Of a stretch of DNA of 41,245 nucleotides, positions 33,164-40,918 are shown piece by piece. The stretch is from Xenophilus azovorans DSM 13620. GTDB taxonomy: Bacteria; Pseudomonadota; Gammaproteobacteria; Burkholderiales; Burkholderiaceae_C. The first letter of the stretch is position 1. The number at the start of each line of letters is the position of its first letter. The notes beneath the pieces were generated by a model. That model worked only from the letters and a program-made list of their open reading frames with translations. It ran no database searches and was not told where the DNA came from. The position numbers and the translations under genes were made by a program. Location of the stretch: assembly GCF_000745855.1 (NCBI RefSeq), contig NZ_JQKD01000044.1, positions 1 through 41,245 on the forward strand. The letters run 5' to 3'.

Positions 33164-34587
33164 AGCACGCGATCCGTCACATTCACTTCGTGGGCGTGGG
33201 CGGCTCCGGCATGAGCGGCATCGCCGAGGTGCTGCTGAACCTGGGCTACGCCATCTCCGGCTCCGACCTGGCCGACAGCGCGACGCTGCGCCGCCTGGCC
33301 GGGCTGGGCATCCGCACCTTCGTCGGTCACGCGGCGGCCCACATCGAGGGCGCCGACGCGGTGGTGACCTCCACCGCGGTCAAGCCCGACAACCCCGAGG
33401 TGGTCTCCGCGCGCGAGCGCCGCATCCCGGTGGTGCCGCGCGCCCTGATGCTGGCCGAGCTGATGCGCCTGAAGCAGGGCATCGCCATCGCCGGCACGCA
33501 CGGCAAGACCACCACCACCAGCCTGGCGGCCAGCGTGCTGGCGGCGGCGGGGCTCGATCCGACCTTCGTCATCGGCGGGCGCCTGAACAGCGCCGGCGCC
33601 AACGCGCGGCTGGGCGGCGGCGACTACATCGTGGTCGAGGCCGACGAGTCCGACGCCTCCTTCCTCAACCTGCTGCCCGTGATGGCGGTCGTCACCAACA
33701 TCGACGCCGACCACATGGAGACCTACGGCCACGACTTCGGCCGGCTGCAGCAGGCCTTCGTCGACTTCCTGCACCGCATGCCCTTCTACGGCGTGGCGAT
33801 CCTGTGCACCGACGATCCGGCGGTGCGCGGCATCGTGCCCCAGGTCACCTGCCCGGTGACCAGCTACGGCTTCGCCGAGGATGCGCAGGTGCGCGCCATC
33901 GACGTGCGCGCGGCCGGCGGCCAGATGCACTTCACCGCCCAGCGCCGCAACGGCGTGGTGCTGCCCGACCTGCCCGTCGTGCTCAACCTGCCGGGCGAGC
34001 ACAACGTGCGCAACGCGCTGGCGATCATCGCGATGGCGGTGGAGCTGGGCATCCCCGACGAGGCGGTGCAGCGCGGCCTGGCCGGCTTCAAGGGCGTGGG
34101 CCGGCGCTTCCAGCGCTACGGCGAGATCGCGGCGTCCGCCGGCGGCACCTTCACGCTGATCGACGACTACGGCCACCATCCGGTCGAGATGGCCGCCACC
34201 CTGGCCGCGGCGCGCGGCGCCTTCCCCGGCCGGCGGCTGGTGCTGGCCTTCCAGCCGCACCGTTACACCCGCACGCGCGACTGCTTCGAGGACTTCGTCA
34301 AGGTCATCGGCAGCGCAGACGCGGTGCTGCTGTCGGAGGTGTATGCCGCCGGCGAGGCGCCCATCGTGGCCGCCGACGGCCGCAGCCTGGCGCGCGCCCT
34401 GCGCGTGGCCGGCAAGGTGGAGCCGGTCTTCGTCGACGACATCGCCGCCATGCCGCAGGCCGTGCTGGACAACGCGCGCGACGGCGACGTGGTGCTGTGC
34501 ATGGGCGCCGGCTCCATCGGCGCGGTGCCGGGCAAGGTGGTCGCGCTGGCCGACGGCGCATCCATGCAGGAAGGACGGGCAGCATGA
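33160..34587 (+). CDS. murC: UDP-N-acetylmuramate--L-alanine ligase MurC
   Basis: 475 residues. First amino-acid ligase of the pathway. N-terminal Rossmann-type loop [30 protein letters not shown] loop GTHGKTTT (112-118), [13 protein letters not shown] with the Mg-binding Glu, [51 protein letters not shown] and [12 protein letters not shown]. All match the family along the full length, with no insertion, in contrast to MurD and MurE. ATGA overlaps on both sides link it to murG and ddl. Confidence 0.97.
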   Translation: MKHAIRHIHFVGVGGSGMSGIAEVLLNLGYAISGSDLADSATLRRLAGLGIRTFVGHAAAHIEGADAVVTSTAVKPDNPEVVSARERRIPVVPRALMLAELMRLKQGIAIAGTHGKTTTTSLAASVLAAAGLDPTFVIGGRLNSAGANARLGGGDYIVVEADESDASFLNLLPVMAVVTNIDADHMETYGHDFGRLQQAFVDFLHRMPFYGVAILCTDDPAVRGIVPQVTCPVTSYGFAEDAQVRAIDVRAAGGQMHFTAQRRNGVVLPDLPVVLNLPGEHNVRNALAIIAMAVELGIPDEAVQRGLAGFKGVGRRFQRYGEIAASAGGTFTLIDDYGHHPVEMAATLAAARGAFPGRRLVLAFQPHRYTRTRDCFEDFVKVIGSADAVLLSEVYAAGEAPIVAADGRSLARALRVAGKVEPVFVDDIAAMPQAVLDNARDGDVVLCMGAGSIGAVPGKVVALADGASMQEGRAA

Positions 34588-35573
34588 CCCCGATCGACCC
34601 CAAGGCCCTCGGCAAGGTGGCGGTGCTCTTCGGCGGCAGCTCCGCCGAACGCGAGGTGTCGCTCATGTCCGGCAGCGGCGTGCTGCTGGCGCTGCGCTCG
34701 CGCGGCGTCGACGCGCATGCCTTCGATCCCGCCGAGCGCGACCTCGCCGACCTGAAGCGCGAGGGCTTCGCGCGTTGCTTCATCGCGCTGCACGGCCGCC
34801 ACGGCGAGGACGGCACGGTGCAGGGCGCGCTGGAACTGCTGGGCATCCCCTACACCGGCTCCGGCGTCATGGCCTCCAGCGTGGCGATGGACAAGGTGAT
34901 GACCAAGCGCCTGTGGCAGGCCGACGGCCTGCCCACGCCGAAGTACGTGCGCCTGGCCGAAGACCAGCAGTCGCGCGAGCAGGTGCGCGCCGTGCCCGAC
35001 GTGCTGGGCCTGCCGTTGATCGTCAAGCCGCCGCGCGAGGGCTCCTCCATCGGCGTGACCAAGGTGCGCGGCTATTCCGAGATGCAGGACGCCGTGAAGC
35101 TGTCGGCGCGCTACGACCCCGACGTGCTGTGCGAGGAGTTCATCGAGGGCGAGGAAGTGACCTGTCCCGTGCTCGGCAGCGGCCTCGATGCCGTGGCGCT
35201 GCCGGTGGTGCGCATCGCCGCGCCCGAGGGCGCCTACGACTACCAGAACAAGTACTTCACCGACGAGGTGAAGTACCACTGCCCGGCCGGCCTGCCCGAC
35301 GCGCTGGAAGAGGAGATCCGCCACATCACCCTGGCCGCCTACCGCACGCTGGGCTGCCGTGGCTGGGGCCGGGCCGACCTGATGATCCGCGCCGGCGACC
35401 GCAAGCCCTTCCTGCTGGAGATGAACACCTCGCCCGGCATGACCAGCCACTCGCTGGTGCCGATGTCGGCGCGTGCCGCCGGCATCGACTACGAGGAGCT
35501 GTGCCTGCGCGTGCTGGCCACCGCCACGCTCGATTCGGCGCGGCCGACCTCCGCAGAGGAGGGCGCTGCCTGA
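34584..35573 (+). CDS. ddl: D-alanine--D-alanine ligase
   Basis: 329 residues, ATP-grasp family. Makes the D-Ala-D-Ala used by MurF. Motifs: [43 protein letters not shown], the lysine [63 protein letters not shown] and [16 protein letters not shown] with Mg-binding Glu and Asn. It is of the DdlB type by location and length. Overlaps murC (ATGA); 11 nt separate it from ftsQ. The NTSPGMT and EGS loops that close over substrate are unaltered. Confidence 0.97.
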   Translation: MTPIDPKALGKVAVLFGGSSAEREVSLMSGSGVLLALRSRGVDAHAFDPAERDLADLKREGFARCFIALHGRHGEDGTVQGALELLGIPYTGSGVMASSVAMDKVMTKRLWQADGLPTPKYVRLAEDQQSREQVRAVPDVLGLPLIVKPPREGSSIGVTKVRGYSEMQDAVKLSARYDPDVLCEEFIEGEEVTCPVLGSGLDAVALPVVRIAAPEGAYDYQNKYFTDEVKYHCPAGLPDALEEEIRHITLAAYRTLGCRGWGRADLMIRAGDRKPFLLEMNTSPGMTSHSLVPMSARAAGIDYEELCLRVLATATLDSARPTSAEEGAA

Positions 35574-35584
35574 GGCGTTCGACC

Positions 35585-36379
35585 ATGGCCGACACCCTGC
35601 CCGCACCCTTCGACGTCCGGCTCATGAACGTGCTGGCCACGCTGCTGTTCGCCCTGTTCGGCGTGATGCTGCTGGCCGCCGGCGCATGGTGGGTGCTGCG
35701 CCAGCCCTTCTTCCCGCTGGGGGGCATCAAGGTGGACGGCGACGTGACGCACAACAACGCCGTGACCCTGCGCGCCAACGTGACGCCGCAGTTGCGCGGC
35801 AACTTCTTCACCGTGGACCTGGCCCAGGCGCGCGCCGCCTTCGAGTCGGTGCCCTGGGTGCGCAAGGCGGTCGTGCGGCGCGAGTTCCCCGACCGGCTGC
35901 GCGCCACCCTGACCGAGCACCGGCCGGTGGCGCACTGGGGCGACGAGTCGGAGTCGCGCCTGGTCAACAGCTACGGCGAGGTGTTCGAGGCCAACAGCGC
36001 CGAGGCGGGCGACGACCTGCCGCGCCTGGCCGGCCCCGACGACCAGGCCGGCCACGTGCTGGGCATGTACCACGAGCTGGCGCCGCTGTTCGCGGCGGCC
36101 GAGCTGGACGTCGAGCAGCTGAGCCTGTCCAGCCGCGGAAGCTGGCAGGTGCGGCTGGACAACGGCGCCAGTATCGAGCTGGGGCGGGGCGACAGCGACG
36201 AGGTGACGGCGCGCGTGCAGCGCTTCCTGCGCAGCGTGCGCCACGTGGCGGCGCAGTACGGCCGCACCGTGGACGCCGTGGAAAGCGCCGACCTGCGCCA
36301 TGCCGACGCCTACGCCATCCGGCTGCGCGGCGTGACCGTGGCGCCGGAGGGCGGCACGCCCCCGGCACGGAAGAAATAG
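35585..36379 (+). CDS. ftsQ: Cell division protein FtsQ
   Basis: 264 residues. Short cytoplasmic N-terminus, one membrane helix at about 16-38 (LATLLFALFGVMLLAAGAWWVL), then the POTRA domain beginning FFPLGGIKVDGDVTHNNAVTLRANV and running to VRKAVVRREFPDRLRATLTEHRPVAHWG. The beta domain follows (RLVNSYGEVFEAN; LSLSSRGSWQVRLDNGASIELG). FtsQ joins FtsL and FtsB and recruits the septal synthase. The RHAD.YAIRLRGV tail ends the conserved part; the last residues are Lys/Pro-rich. Start ATG at 35585 has only a weak ribosome site, so translation may depend on coupling to ddl. Confidence 0.95.
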   Translation: MADTLPAPFDVRLMNVLATLLFALFGVMLLAAGAWWVLRQPFFPLGGIKVDGDVTHNNAVTLRANVTPQLRGNFFTVDLAQARAAFESVPWVRKAVVRREFPDRLRATLTEHRPVAHWGDESESRLVNSYGEVFEANSAEAGDDLPRLAGPDDQAGHVLGMYHELAPLFAAAELDVEQLSLSSRGSWQVRLDNGASIELGRGDSDEVTARVQRFLRSVRHVAAQYGRTVDAVESADLRHADAYAIRLRGVTVAPEGGTPPARKK

Positions 36380-36418
36380 CGAGAAGAGCGAAAGAAGGAA
36401 CCGCGAGGACATCTCACA

Positions 36419-37648
36419 ATGGCCAAAGACTACAAAGACCTGGTCGTCGGACTCGACATCGGCACCGCCAAGGTGATGGTGGTGGTGGCGGAGGTGCTGC
36501 CCGGTGGCGAGCTCAAGCTGGCCGGGCTGGGCGTGGCGCCGAGCAACGGCCTCAAGCGCGGCGTGGTGGTCAACATCGACGCCACCGTGCAGAGCATCCA
36601 GCAGGCGCTCAAGGAAGCCGAGTTCATGGCGGACTGCAAGATCAGCCGCGTCTACACCGGCATCACCGGCAGCCACATCCGCGGCATCAACTCCAGCGGC
36701 ATGGTGGCCGTCAAGGACAAGGAAGTCACCGCCACCGACGTCGCCCGCGTGGTCGAGACGGCGCGCGCCATCAACATCTCCAGCGACCAGCGCCTCCTGC
36801 TGGTGGAGCCGCAGGAGTTCGTGATCGACGGGCAGGACGTGAAGGAGCCCATCGGCATGAGCGGCATGCGGCTCGAAGCCAAGGTGCACATCGTCACCGG
36901 CGCTCAGAGCGCGGCCGAGAACATCATCAAGTGCGTGCGCCGCTGCGGGCTGGAGGTGGACCAGCTCATGCTCAACCCGCTGGCCTCCAGCCAGGCGGTG
37001 CTGACCGAGGACGAGCGCGAGCTGGGCGTGGTGCTGGTGGACATCGGTGCCGGCACCACCGACGTGGCCATCTTCACCGGCGGCGCGATCCGCCACACGG
37101 CCGTCATCCCGATCGCCGGCGACCTGATCACCAGCGACATCGCGATGGCGCTGCGCACGCCCACCAAGGACGCCGAGGACATCAAGGTCGAGAACGGCTT
37201 CGCCAAGCAACTGCTGGCCGACCCGGAGACGCAGGTGGAGGTGCCCGGCCTGGGCGACCGCGGCCCGCGCCTCCTGAGCAAGCAGGCGCTGGCCGGCGTG
37301 ATCGAGCCGCGCATCGAGGAGATCTTCTCGCTGGTGCAGCAGGTGGTGCGCGAGTCGGGCTACGAGGAAGTGCTCTCGTCCGGCGTGGTGCTCACCGGCG
37401 GCAGCGCGGTGATGCCCGGCATGGTCGAGCTGGCCGAGGACATCTTCCTCAAGCCCGTGCGCCGCGGCATCCCCAAGTATTCGAGCGCGCTGTCGGACAT
37501 GGTGGCCCAGCCGCGCGCGGCCACCGTCATGGGGCTGCTCGAGGAAGCGCGCCACGCCCGCATGCGCGGCTACAAGGTGGCACAGAAGAGTGGCTCGGTG
37601 AAGACGGCCTTCGGCCGCTTCAAGGACTTCATCGTGGGGAACTTCTGA
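36419..37648 (+). CDS. ftsA: Cell division protein FtsA
   Basis: 409 residues, actin/Hsp70 fold. Tethers FtsZ filaments to the membrane and signals to the synthases. Phosphate loops: VVGLDIGTAKVMVVVAE at about 8-24 and VVLVDIGAGTTDVAIFTGG at about 205-223; adenosine motif VVLTGGSAVMPG near 322-333. The 1C subdomain lies around residues 85-165 (AINISSDQRLLLVEPQEFVIDGQ). The C-terminal amphipathic membrane helix is present as FGRFKDFIVGNF. A purine-rich stretch with GAAGGAA at 36393-36399 lies upstream; the gap from ftsQ is 39 nt. ftsZ follows after a 262-nt repeat-bearing gap. Confidence 0.97.
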   Translation: MAKDYKDLVVGLDIGTAKVMVVVAEVLPGGELKLAGLGVAPSNGLKRGVVVNIDATVQSIQQALKEAEFMADCKISRVYTGITGSHIRGINSSGMVAVKDKEVTATDVARVVETARAINISSDQRLLLVEPQEFVIDGQDVKEPIGMSGMRLEAKVHIVTGAQSAAENIIKCVRRCGLEVDQLMLNPLASSQAVLTEDERELGVVLVDIGAGTTDVAIFTGGAIRHTAVIPIAGDLITSDIAMALRTPTKDAEDIKVENGFAKQLLADPETQVEVPGLGDRGPRLLSKQALAGVIEPRIEEIFSLVQQVVRESGYEEVLSSGVVLTGGSAVMPGMVELAEDIFLKPVRRGIPKYSSALSDMVAQPRAATVMGLLEEARHARMRGYKVAQKSGSVKTAFGRFKDFIVGNF

Positions 37649-37683
37649 TGCTCTATCCGCACGATCTCTGGTTGATGAACCGA

Positions 37684-37759
37684 GCCCCCAGGGCTGGGCG
37701 TTGCCCAGCCCGCCCCCCGAGGGGGGCAAGAAAACTTGGGGCGGCCCGGCGTTTTCTTG
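37684..37759 (+). repeat. Multi-hairpin repeat between ftsA and ftsZ
   Basis: Three hairpins in a row: GGGCTGGGC-GTT-GCCCAGCCC (37691-37711), GCCCCCC-GA-GGGGGGC (37712-37727) and AAGAAAAC...GTTTTCTT (37728-37758) with loop block GGGGCGGCCCGGC. The layout equals the murE element. The loop block also matches, in reverse, the GCCGGGCCGCCCCAAG end of the murD copies, so the families are related mosaics. Confidence 0.88.
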
Positions 37760-37910
37760 TGCGCAGTCCACCGCGCCATTTCAACGAGCGATGGCGAAGG
37801 CGCGGTCCACCGCCTTGATGCCCGGTGCGTTCACTCACGAATCACGAGCAAGACCAAAAAGCAACCTCTCTTTTCATACACGGCAACTGCAAGCAATCAA
37901 GGAGTCCATG
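37760..37910 (+). promoter_or_regulatory. ftsZ upstream region
   Basis: 151 nt, less GC-rich than its surroundings, leading to ribosome site AAGGAG at 37899-37904. The A/T-rich stretch 37846-37880 contains CATACA (37875-37880), a possible -10, but no convincing -35. A dedicated ftsZ promoter here would be usual for the cluster and would bypass the repeat upstream. Confidence 0.4.
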
Positions 37911-39107
37911 ATGCCCATCGAAATGATCGAAACCGAAGAGTTCAACCGGGGCACGCAGATCAAGGTGATCGGTGTCGGCGGCGGTGGCGGCAACGCCGTC
38001 GCGCACATGATCGAGCGCGGGGTGCAGGGCGTGGAGTTCATCTGCGCCAACACCGACGCCCAGGCGCTCAATCGCGGCCACTCGCACAAGTCCCTGCAGC
38101 TCGGCCTGACCGGCCGCGGCGCCGGCAGCAAGCCCCAGATCGGCCGCGAGTCGGCCGAGGTGGCGGTGGACGACATCCGCCAGGCCATCGAGGGCGCGCA
38201 CATGCTGTTCATCACCGCCGGCATGGGTGGCGGCACCGGCACCGGGGCGGCGCCGGTGATCGCCCGCGTGGCCAAGGAGATGGGCATCCTCACCGTCGGC
38301 GTGGTGACCAAGCCCTTCGACTGGGAAGGCGGCAAGCGCATGACCAACGCAGAGCAGGGCCTGGCCGAGCTGGAGGCGAACGTCGATTCGCTCATCGTCA
38401 TCCTGAACGAGAAGCTGCTCGACGTGCTGGGCGACGACGTGACGCAGGAAGAGGCCTTCGGCCACGCCAACGACGTGCTGAAGAACGCCGTCGGCGGCAT
38501 CGCCGAGATCATCAACGAGTACGGCCACGTGAACGTCGACTTCGAGGACGTGCGCACGGTGATGGGCGAGCCCGGCAAGGCCATGATGGGCACTGCCTCG
38601 GCCAGCGGCCCCGACCGCGCGCGCATCGCCTCCGAACAGGCCGTGGCCTGCCCGCTGCTGGAGGGCATCGACCTGTCCGGCGCCAAGGGCGTGCTGGTGC
38701 TGGTGACGGCGTCGAAGGCCTCGCTGAAGCTGTCGGAGTCGAAGCTGGCGATGAACACCATCCGCGCGTACGCCTCGCCGGACGCGCACGTCATCTACGG
38801 CGCCGCCTACGACGAGCGCCTGGGCGACGAGATGCGCGTGACGGTGGTGGCCACCGGGCTTTCGCGCCAGAACGCCGGCCGCGGCCAGCCCGAGCTGCAG
38901 GTCATCCGCACCGGCACCGACAACATCCCCTTCGGCGTGCCGAACGTGGGCACGGGGATGGGGCAGCAGCCGGCGTACGACCCGCTGACGGTGCCGCGCG
39001 TGTGGGGGACCAACCGCACGAACGCCGCCGCGAAGATCGATGCGCTGACGGCCGGCGGCATGGACGACTTCGAGATCCCCGCCTTCCTCCGCCGCCAAGC
39101 TGACTGA
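37911..39107 (+). CDS. ftsZ: Cell division protein FtsZ
   Basis: 398 residues. Tubulin-like GTPase that forms the Z ring. N-terminal nucleotide loop IKVIGVGGGGGNAVAHMI, the tubulin signature GMGGGTGTGAAP, the T7 synergy-loop region NVDFEDVRTVM with catalytic Asp, and the C-terminal peptide DDFEIPAFLRRQAD that binds FtsA and other partners. The linker is short and Gly/Thr-rich. Two adjacent ATG codons (37908 and 37911) are possible; the second is chosen because it lies 6 nt from AAGGAG, the first only 3 nt. Choosing the other adds one Met. A cruciform follows the stop. Confidence 0.97.
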   Translation: MPIEMIETEEFNRGTQIKVIGVGGGGGNAVAHMIERGVQGVEFICANTDAQALNRGHSHKSLQLGLTGRGAGSKPQIGRESAEVAVDDIRQAIEGAHMLFITAGMGGGTGTGAAPVIARVAKEMGILTVGVVTKPFDWEGGKRMTNAEQGLAELEANVDSLIVILNEKLLDVLGDDVTQEEAFGHANDVLKNAVGGIAEIINEYGHVNVDFEDVRTVMGEPGKAMMGTASASGPDRARIASEQAVACPLLEGIDLSGAKGVLVLVTASKASLKLSESKLAMNTIRAYASPDAHVIYGAAYDERLGDEMRVTVVATGLSRQNAGRGQPELQVIRTGTDNIPFGVPNVGTGMGQQPAYDPLTVPRVWGTNRTNAAAKIDALTAGGMDDFEIPAFLRRQAD

Positions 39108-39126
39108 CGGGGCATCAAGCTACTGC

Positions 39127-39200
39127 GCGGCCCGATCTTGCGCCTGCGGTCCTCGCCGTACGCGAGTACGGCTGCGGTCCTCGGCGCAACCTCGGGCCGC
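39127..39200 (+). repeat. Large nested palindrome between ftsZ and lpxC
   Basis: GCGGCCCGA (39127-39135) pairs with TCGGGCCGC (39192-39200), TTGCGCC (39138-39144) with GGCGCAA (39183-39189) and CCGTAC-GCGA-GTACGG closes the tip (39156-39171). Between the arms lies an 11-nt direct repeat TGCGGTCCTCG (39145 and 39173) forming an internal loop. It could end the dcw transcript, but no T-run follows on either strand. Confidence 0.88.
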
Positions 39201-39301
39201 TCGCTACGCTTGCTGCCCCATCAGTCGGTCCCGTTGGGCTTGCCCATGCTGACTATCGCTGCCATAGACAGGCTGAGGACGCGCCAGGAGAGGCCGGCAC
39301 C

Positions 39302-39307
39302 TAAAAT
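39302..39307 (+). promoter_or_regulatory. Candidate -10 box of a leaderless lpxC promoter
   Basis: TAAAAT ends 7 nt before the lpxC ATG with no Shine-Dalgarno between, as for dapF and the NUDIX-MBL gene. A second option is TTGCCC (39240-39245) with CATAGA (39263-39268) at 17-nt spacing, which would leave a 40-odd nt leader holding AGGAGAGG (39287-39294). Either could serve. Confidence 0.45.
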
Positions 39308-39314
39308 CGGCCGG

Positions 39315-40238
39315 ATGCTCCAGCAACGCACGCTCAAGTCCATCTCCCGCGCCGTCGGCGTGGGGCTGCACAGCGGGCAGCGGGTGGAGCTGACGCTGCG
39401 GCCGGCGCCGGCGGACACGGGCATCGTGTTCCGGCGGGTCGACCTGCCGGAGCCGGTCGACATCCCGATGAACGCGGAGGCGGTGACCGACACGCGGCTG
39501 GCCTCCACCGTCTCCAACGGCGGCGCCAAGGTGCAGACGGTGGAGCACATCATGTCGGCCTGCGCCGGCATCGGCATCGACAACCTCTACATCGACATCA
39601 CGGCCGACGAGGTGCCGATCCTCGACGGCTCGGCCGCCTCGTTCGTGTTCCTGCTGCAGAGCGCGGGCGTCGAGTTGCAGAAGGCGCCGCGCCGCTTCAT
39701 CGAGGTGCTGGCGCCGGTGGAGGTGCGCGAAGGCGAGGGCGCCAACGAGAAGTGGGCGCGGCTCGATCCGTACCACGGCTTCAGGCTCAGCTTCGAGATC
39801 GACTTCGACCACAAGGTCGTCAACTCGACCGGCCAGCGCTTCGAGTTCGACCTCGGCAGCGGCCAGTACAACCGCGACATCGCGCGTGCGCGCACCTTCG
39901 GCTTCACCAAGGAGGTGGAGTACATGCGCAGCAAGGGCCTGGCGCTGGGCGGCGGGCTGGACAACGCCATCGTCATGGACGACACCAAGGTGCTCAATGC
40001 CGGCGGGCTGCGCTACGACGACGAGTTCGTCAAACACAAGATCCTCGACGCGATGGGCGACCTGTACATCGTCGGCAAGCCGCTGCTGGCGGCCTACAGC
40101 GCCTTCCGCTCCGGCCACGCGCTGAACAACAAGCTGCTGCGCGCGCTGCTGGCGCAGCCCGAGGCGTACCGCGTCGTCACCTTCGACGACGAGCGCGCCG
40201 CGCCGCGCGGCTTTGCCGAGGTAGCGCGCGCCTGGTAG
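39315..40238 (+). CDS. lpxC: UDP-3-O-acyl-N-acetylglucosamine deacetylase LpxC
   Basis: 307 residues. Zinc deacetylase making the committed step of lipid A synthesis in the cytosol. Zinc ligands: His78 ([11 protein letters not shown]), His about 241 and Asp about 245 ([12 protein letters not shown]); general-acid His about 268 in RSGHALNN; catalytic Glu of [16 protein letters not shown] precedes. The start [21 protein letters not shown] is standard. Two homologous beta-alpha domains are complete. In this order (ftsZ-lpxC) it closes the dcw cluster as in other proteobacteria, but the nested palindrome and own promoter suggest separate transcription. Confidence 0.97.
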   Translation: MLQQRTLKSISRAVGVGLHSGQRVELTLRPAPADTGIVFRRVDLPEPVDIPMNAEAVTDTRLASTVSNGGAKVQTVEHIMSACAGIGIDNLYIDITADEVPILDGSAASFVFLLQSAGVELQKAPRRFIEVLAPVEVREGEGANEKWARLDPYHGFRLSFEIDFDHKVVNSTGQRFEFDLGSGQYNRDIARARTFGFTKEVEYMRSKGLALGGGLDNAIVMDDTKVLNAGGLRYDDEFVKHKILDAMGDLYIVGKPLLAAYSAFRSGHALNNKLLRALLAQPEAYRVVTFDDERAAPRGFAEVARAW

Positions 40239-40262
40239 GGCGCTGCCGGCCGCCTCCTTCGC

Positions 40263-40439
40263 ATGCTGCTCTTCCGCTGGGCCATCCTGCTCCTGCTGCT
40301 GGTGGCGGGCGTGTGCTTCGCCTTCTACGCCGCCACCGGCCAGGTGAAATATCGCCGCATCGGCTGGGTGGTGCTCAAGTGGACGCTGCTCGCGGCGCTG
40401 GGCTTCTTCGCGGTGCTGATCGCGGAGCGGGTCGCCTGA
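40263..40439 (+). CDS. Small two-helix membrane protein downstream of lpxC
   Basis: 58 residues, 24 nt after lpxC. Two hydrophobic segments (about residues 6-23 and 36-54) are joined by a short basic loop GQVKYRRIG, predicting a hairpin with that loop probably in the cytoplasm. Codon third positions are G/C-rich as in true genes around it. It resembles small conserved hypothetical proteins of Burkholderiales found after lpxC, as I recall, but no function is known. Start ATG at 40263 has no strong ribosome site; co-transcription with lpxC is likely. Confidence 0.7.
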   Translation: MLLFRWAILLLLLVAGVCFAFYAATGQVKYRRIGWVVLKWTLLAALGFFAVLIAERVA

Positions 40440-40519
40440 GTCCGTTCTTCAGCTCTGCCGGCTTGGGACGCACGGCAACTGCTTTCTCCAGTTCCGGCGC
40501 AAACGATGCAGAGGACCCT

Positions 40520-40918
40520 ATGCGCCATCCTGTCGAAATGCTATTCGCTGAACTGACCTCTGTTCAGCCATTTCCCACAGGAGTCGTTGTGGTGCCTGAA
40601 CGGATTCCTGGCACGGCATTTTTTCCGGGTGGAGCAGGGCTTTGGGCGACCGCGCCTGGTCGGCCGTGGCCGTCTATGCCCACCGAGGGTGTGATGGTCC
40701 TGGGGCATGACTTCCACTCGCTGAATGCCTTCAAAGAAACGCTGGCGAGAGGTGGCGAAGTCGTCATTGGCGCTGACGGTGAGCCGCAATCGCATGTGCC
40801 AAGTTGGACAAACCTCTTGGGCATGTTGAAGGAATTCGGTATTCCGCCTGAACGATGCTTCTTTACCAATGCGTATATGGGCCTGCGCGACGCGAACTTG
40901 GCGACGGGAAAATTTCGG
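40520..40918 (+). pseudogene. Uracil-DNA-glycosylase-like gene, cut by an IS element
   Basis: From the ATG at 40520 a reading frame encodes VMVLGHDFHSLNAFKETL, a SWTNLLGMLKEFGI helix and ERCFFTNAYMGLRDA, the strand-helix-strand pattern and Asn-bearing motif of proteins annotated as uracil-DNA glycosylase family-like. Similarity stops at about ATGKF (near 40915), where IS256-type DNA begins; the frame then runs on without meaning to a stop at 41057-41059. About half of the expected ~230-250 residues are missing. Codons are less GC-rich than in lpxC, so the locus is probably acquired. The glycosylase label is tentative; a related DNA/RNA-metabolism protein is possible. Confidence 0.55.

Noticed and set aside
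37728-37762. Intrinsic terminator after ftsA
   Set aside because: The TTTTCTT lies within the right arm of a hairpin rather than after it, and the inner GC stem is only about 3 bp.
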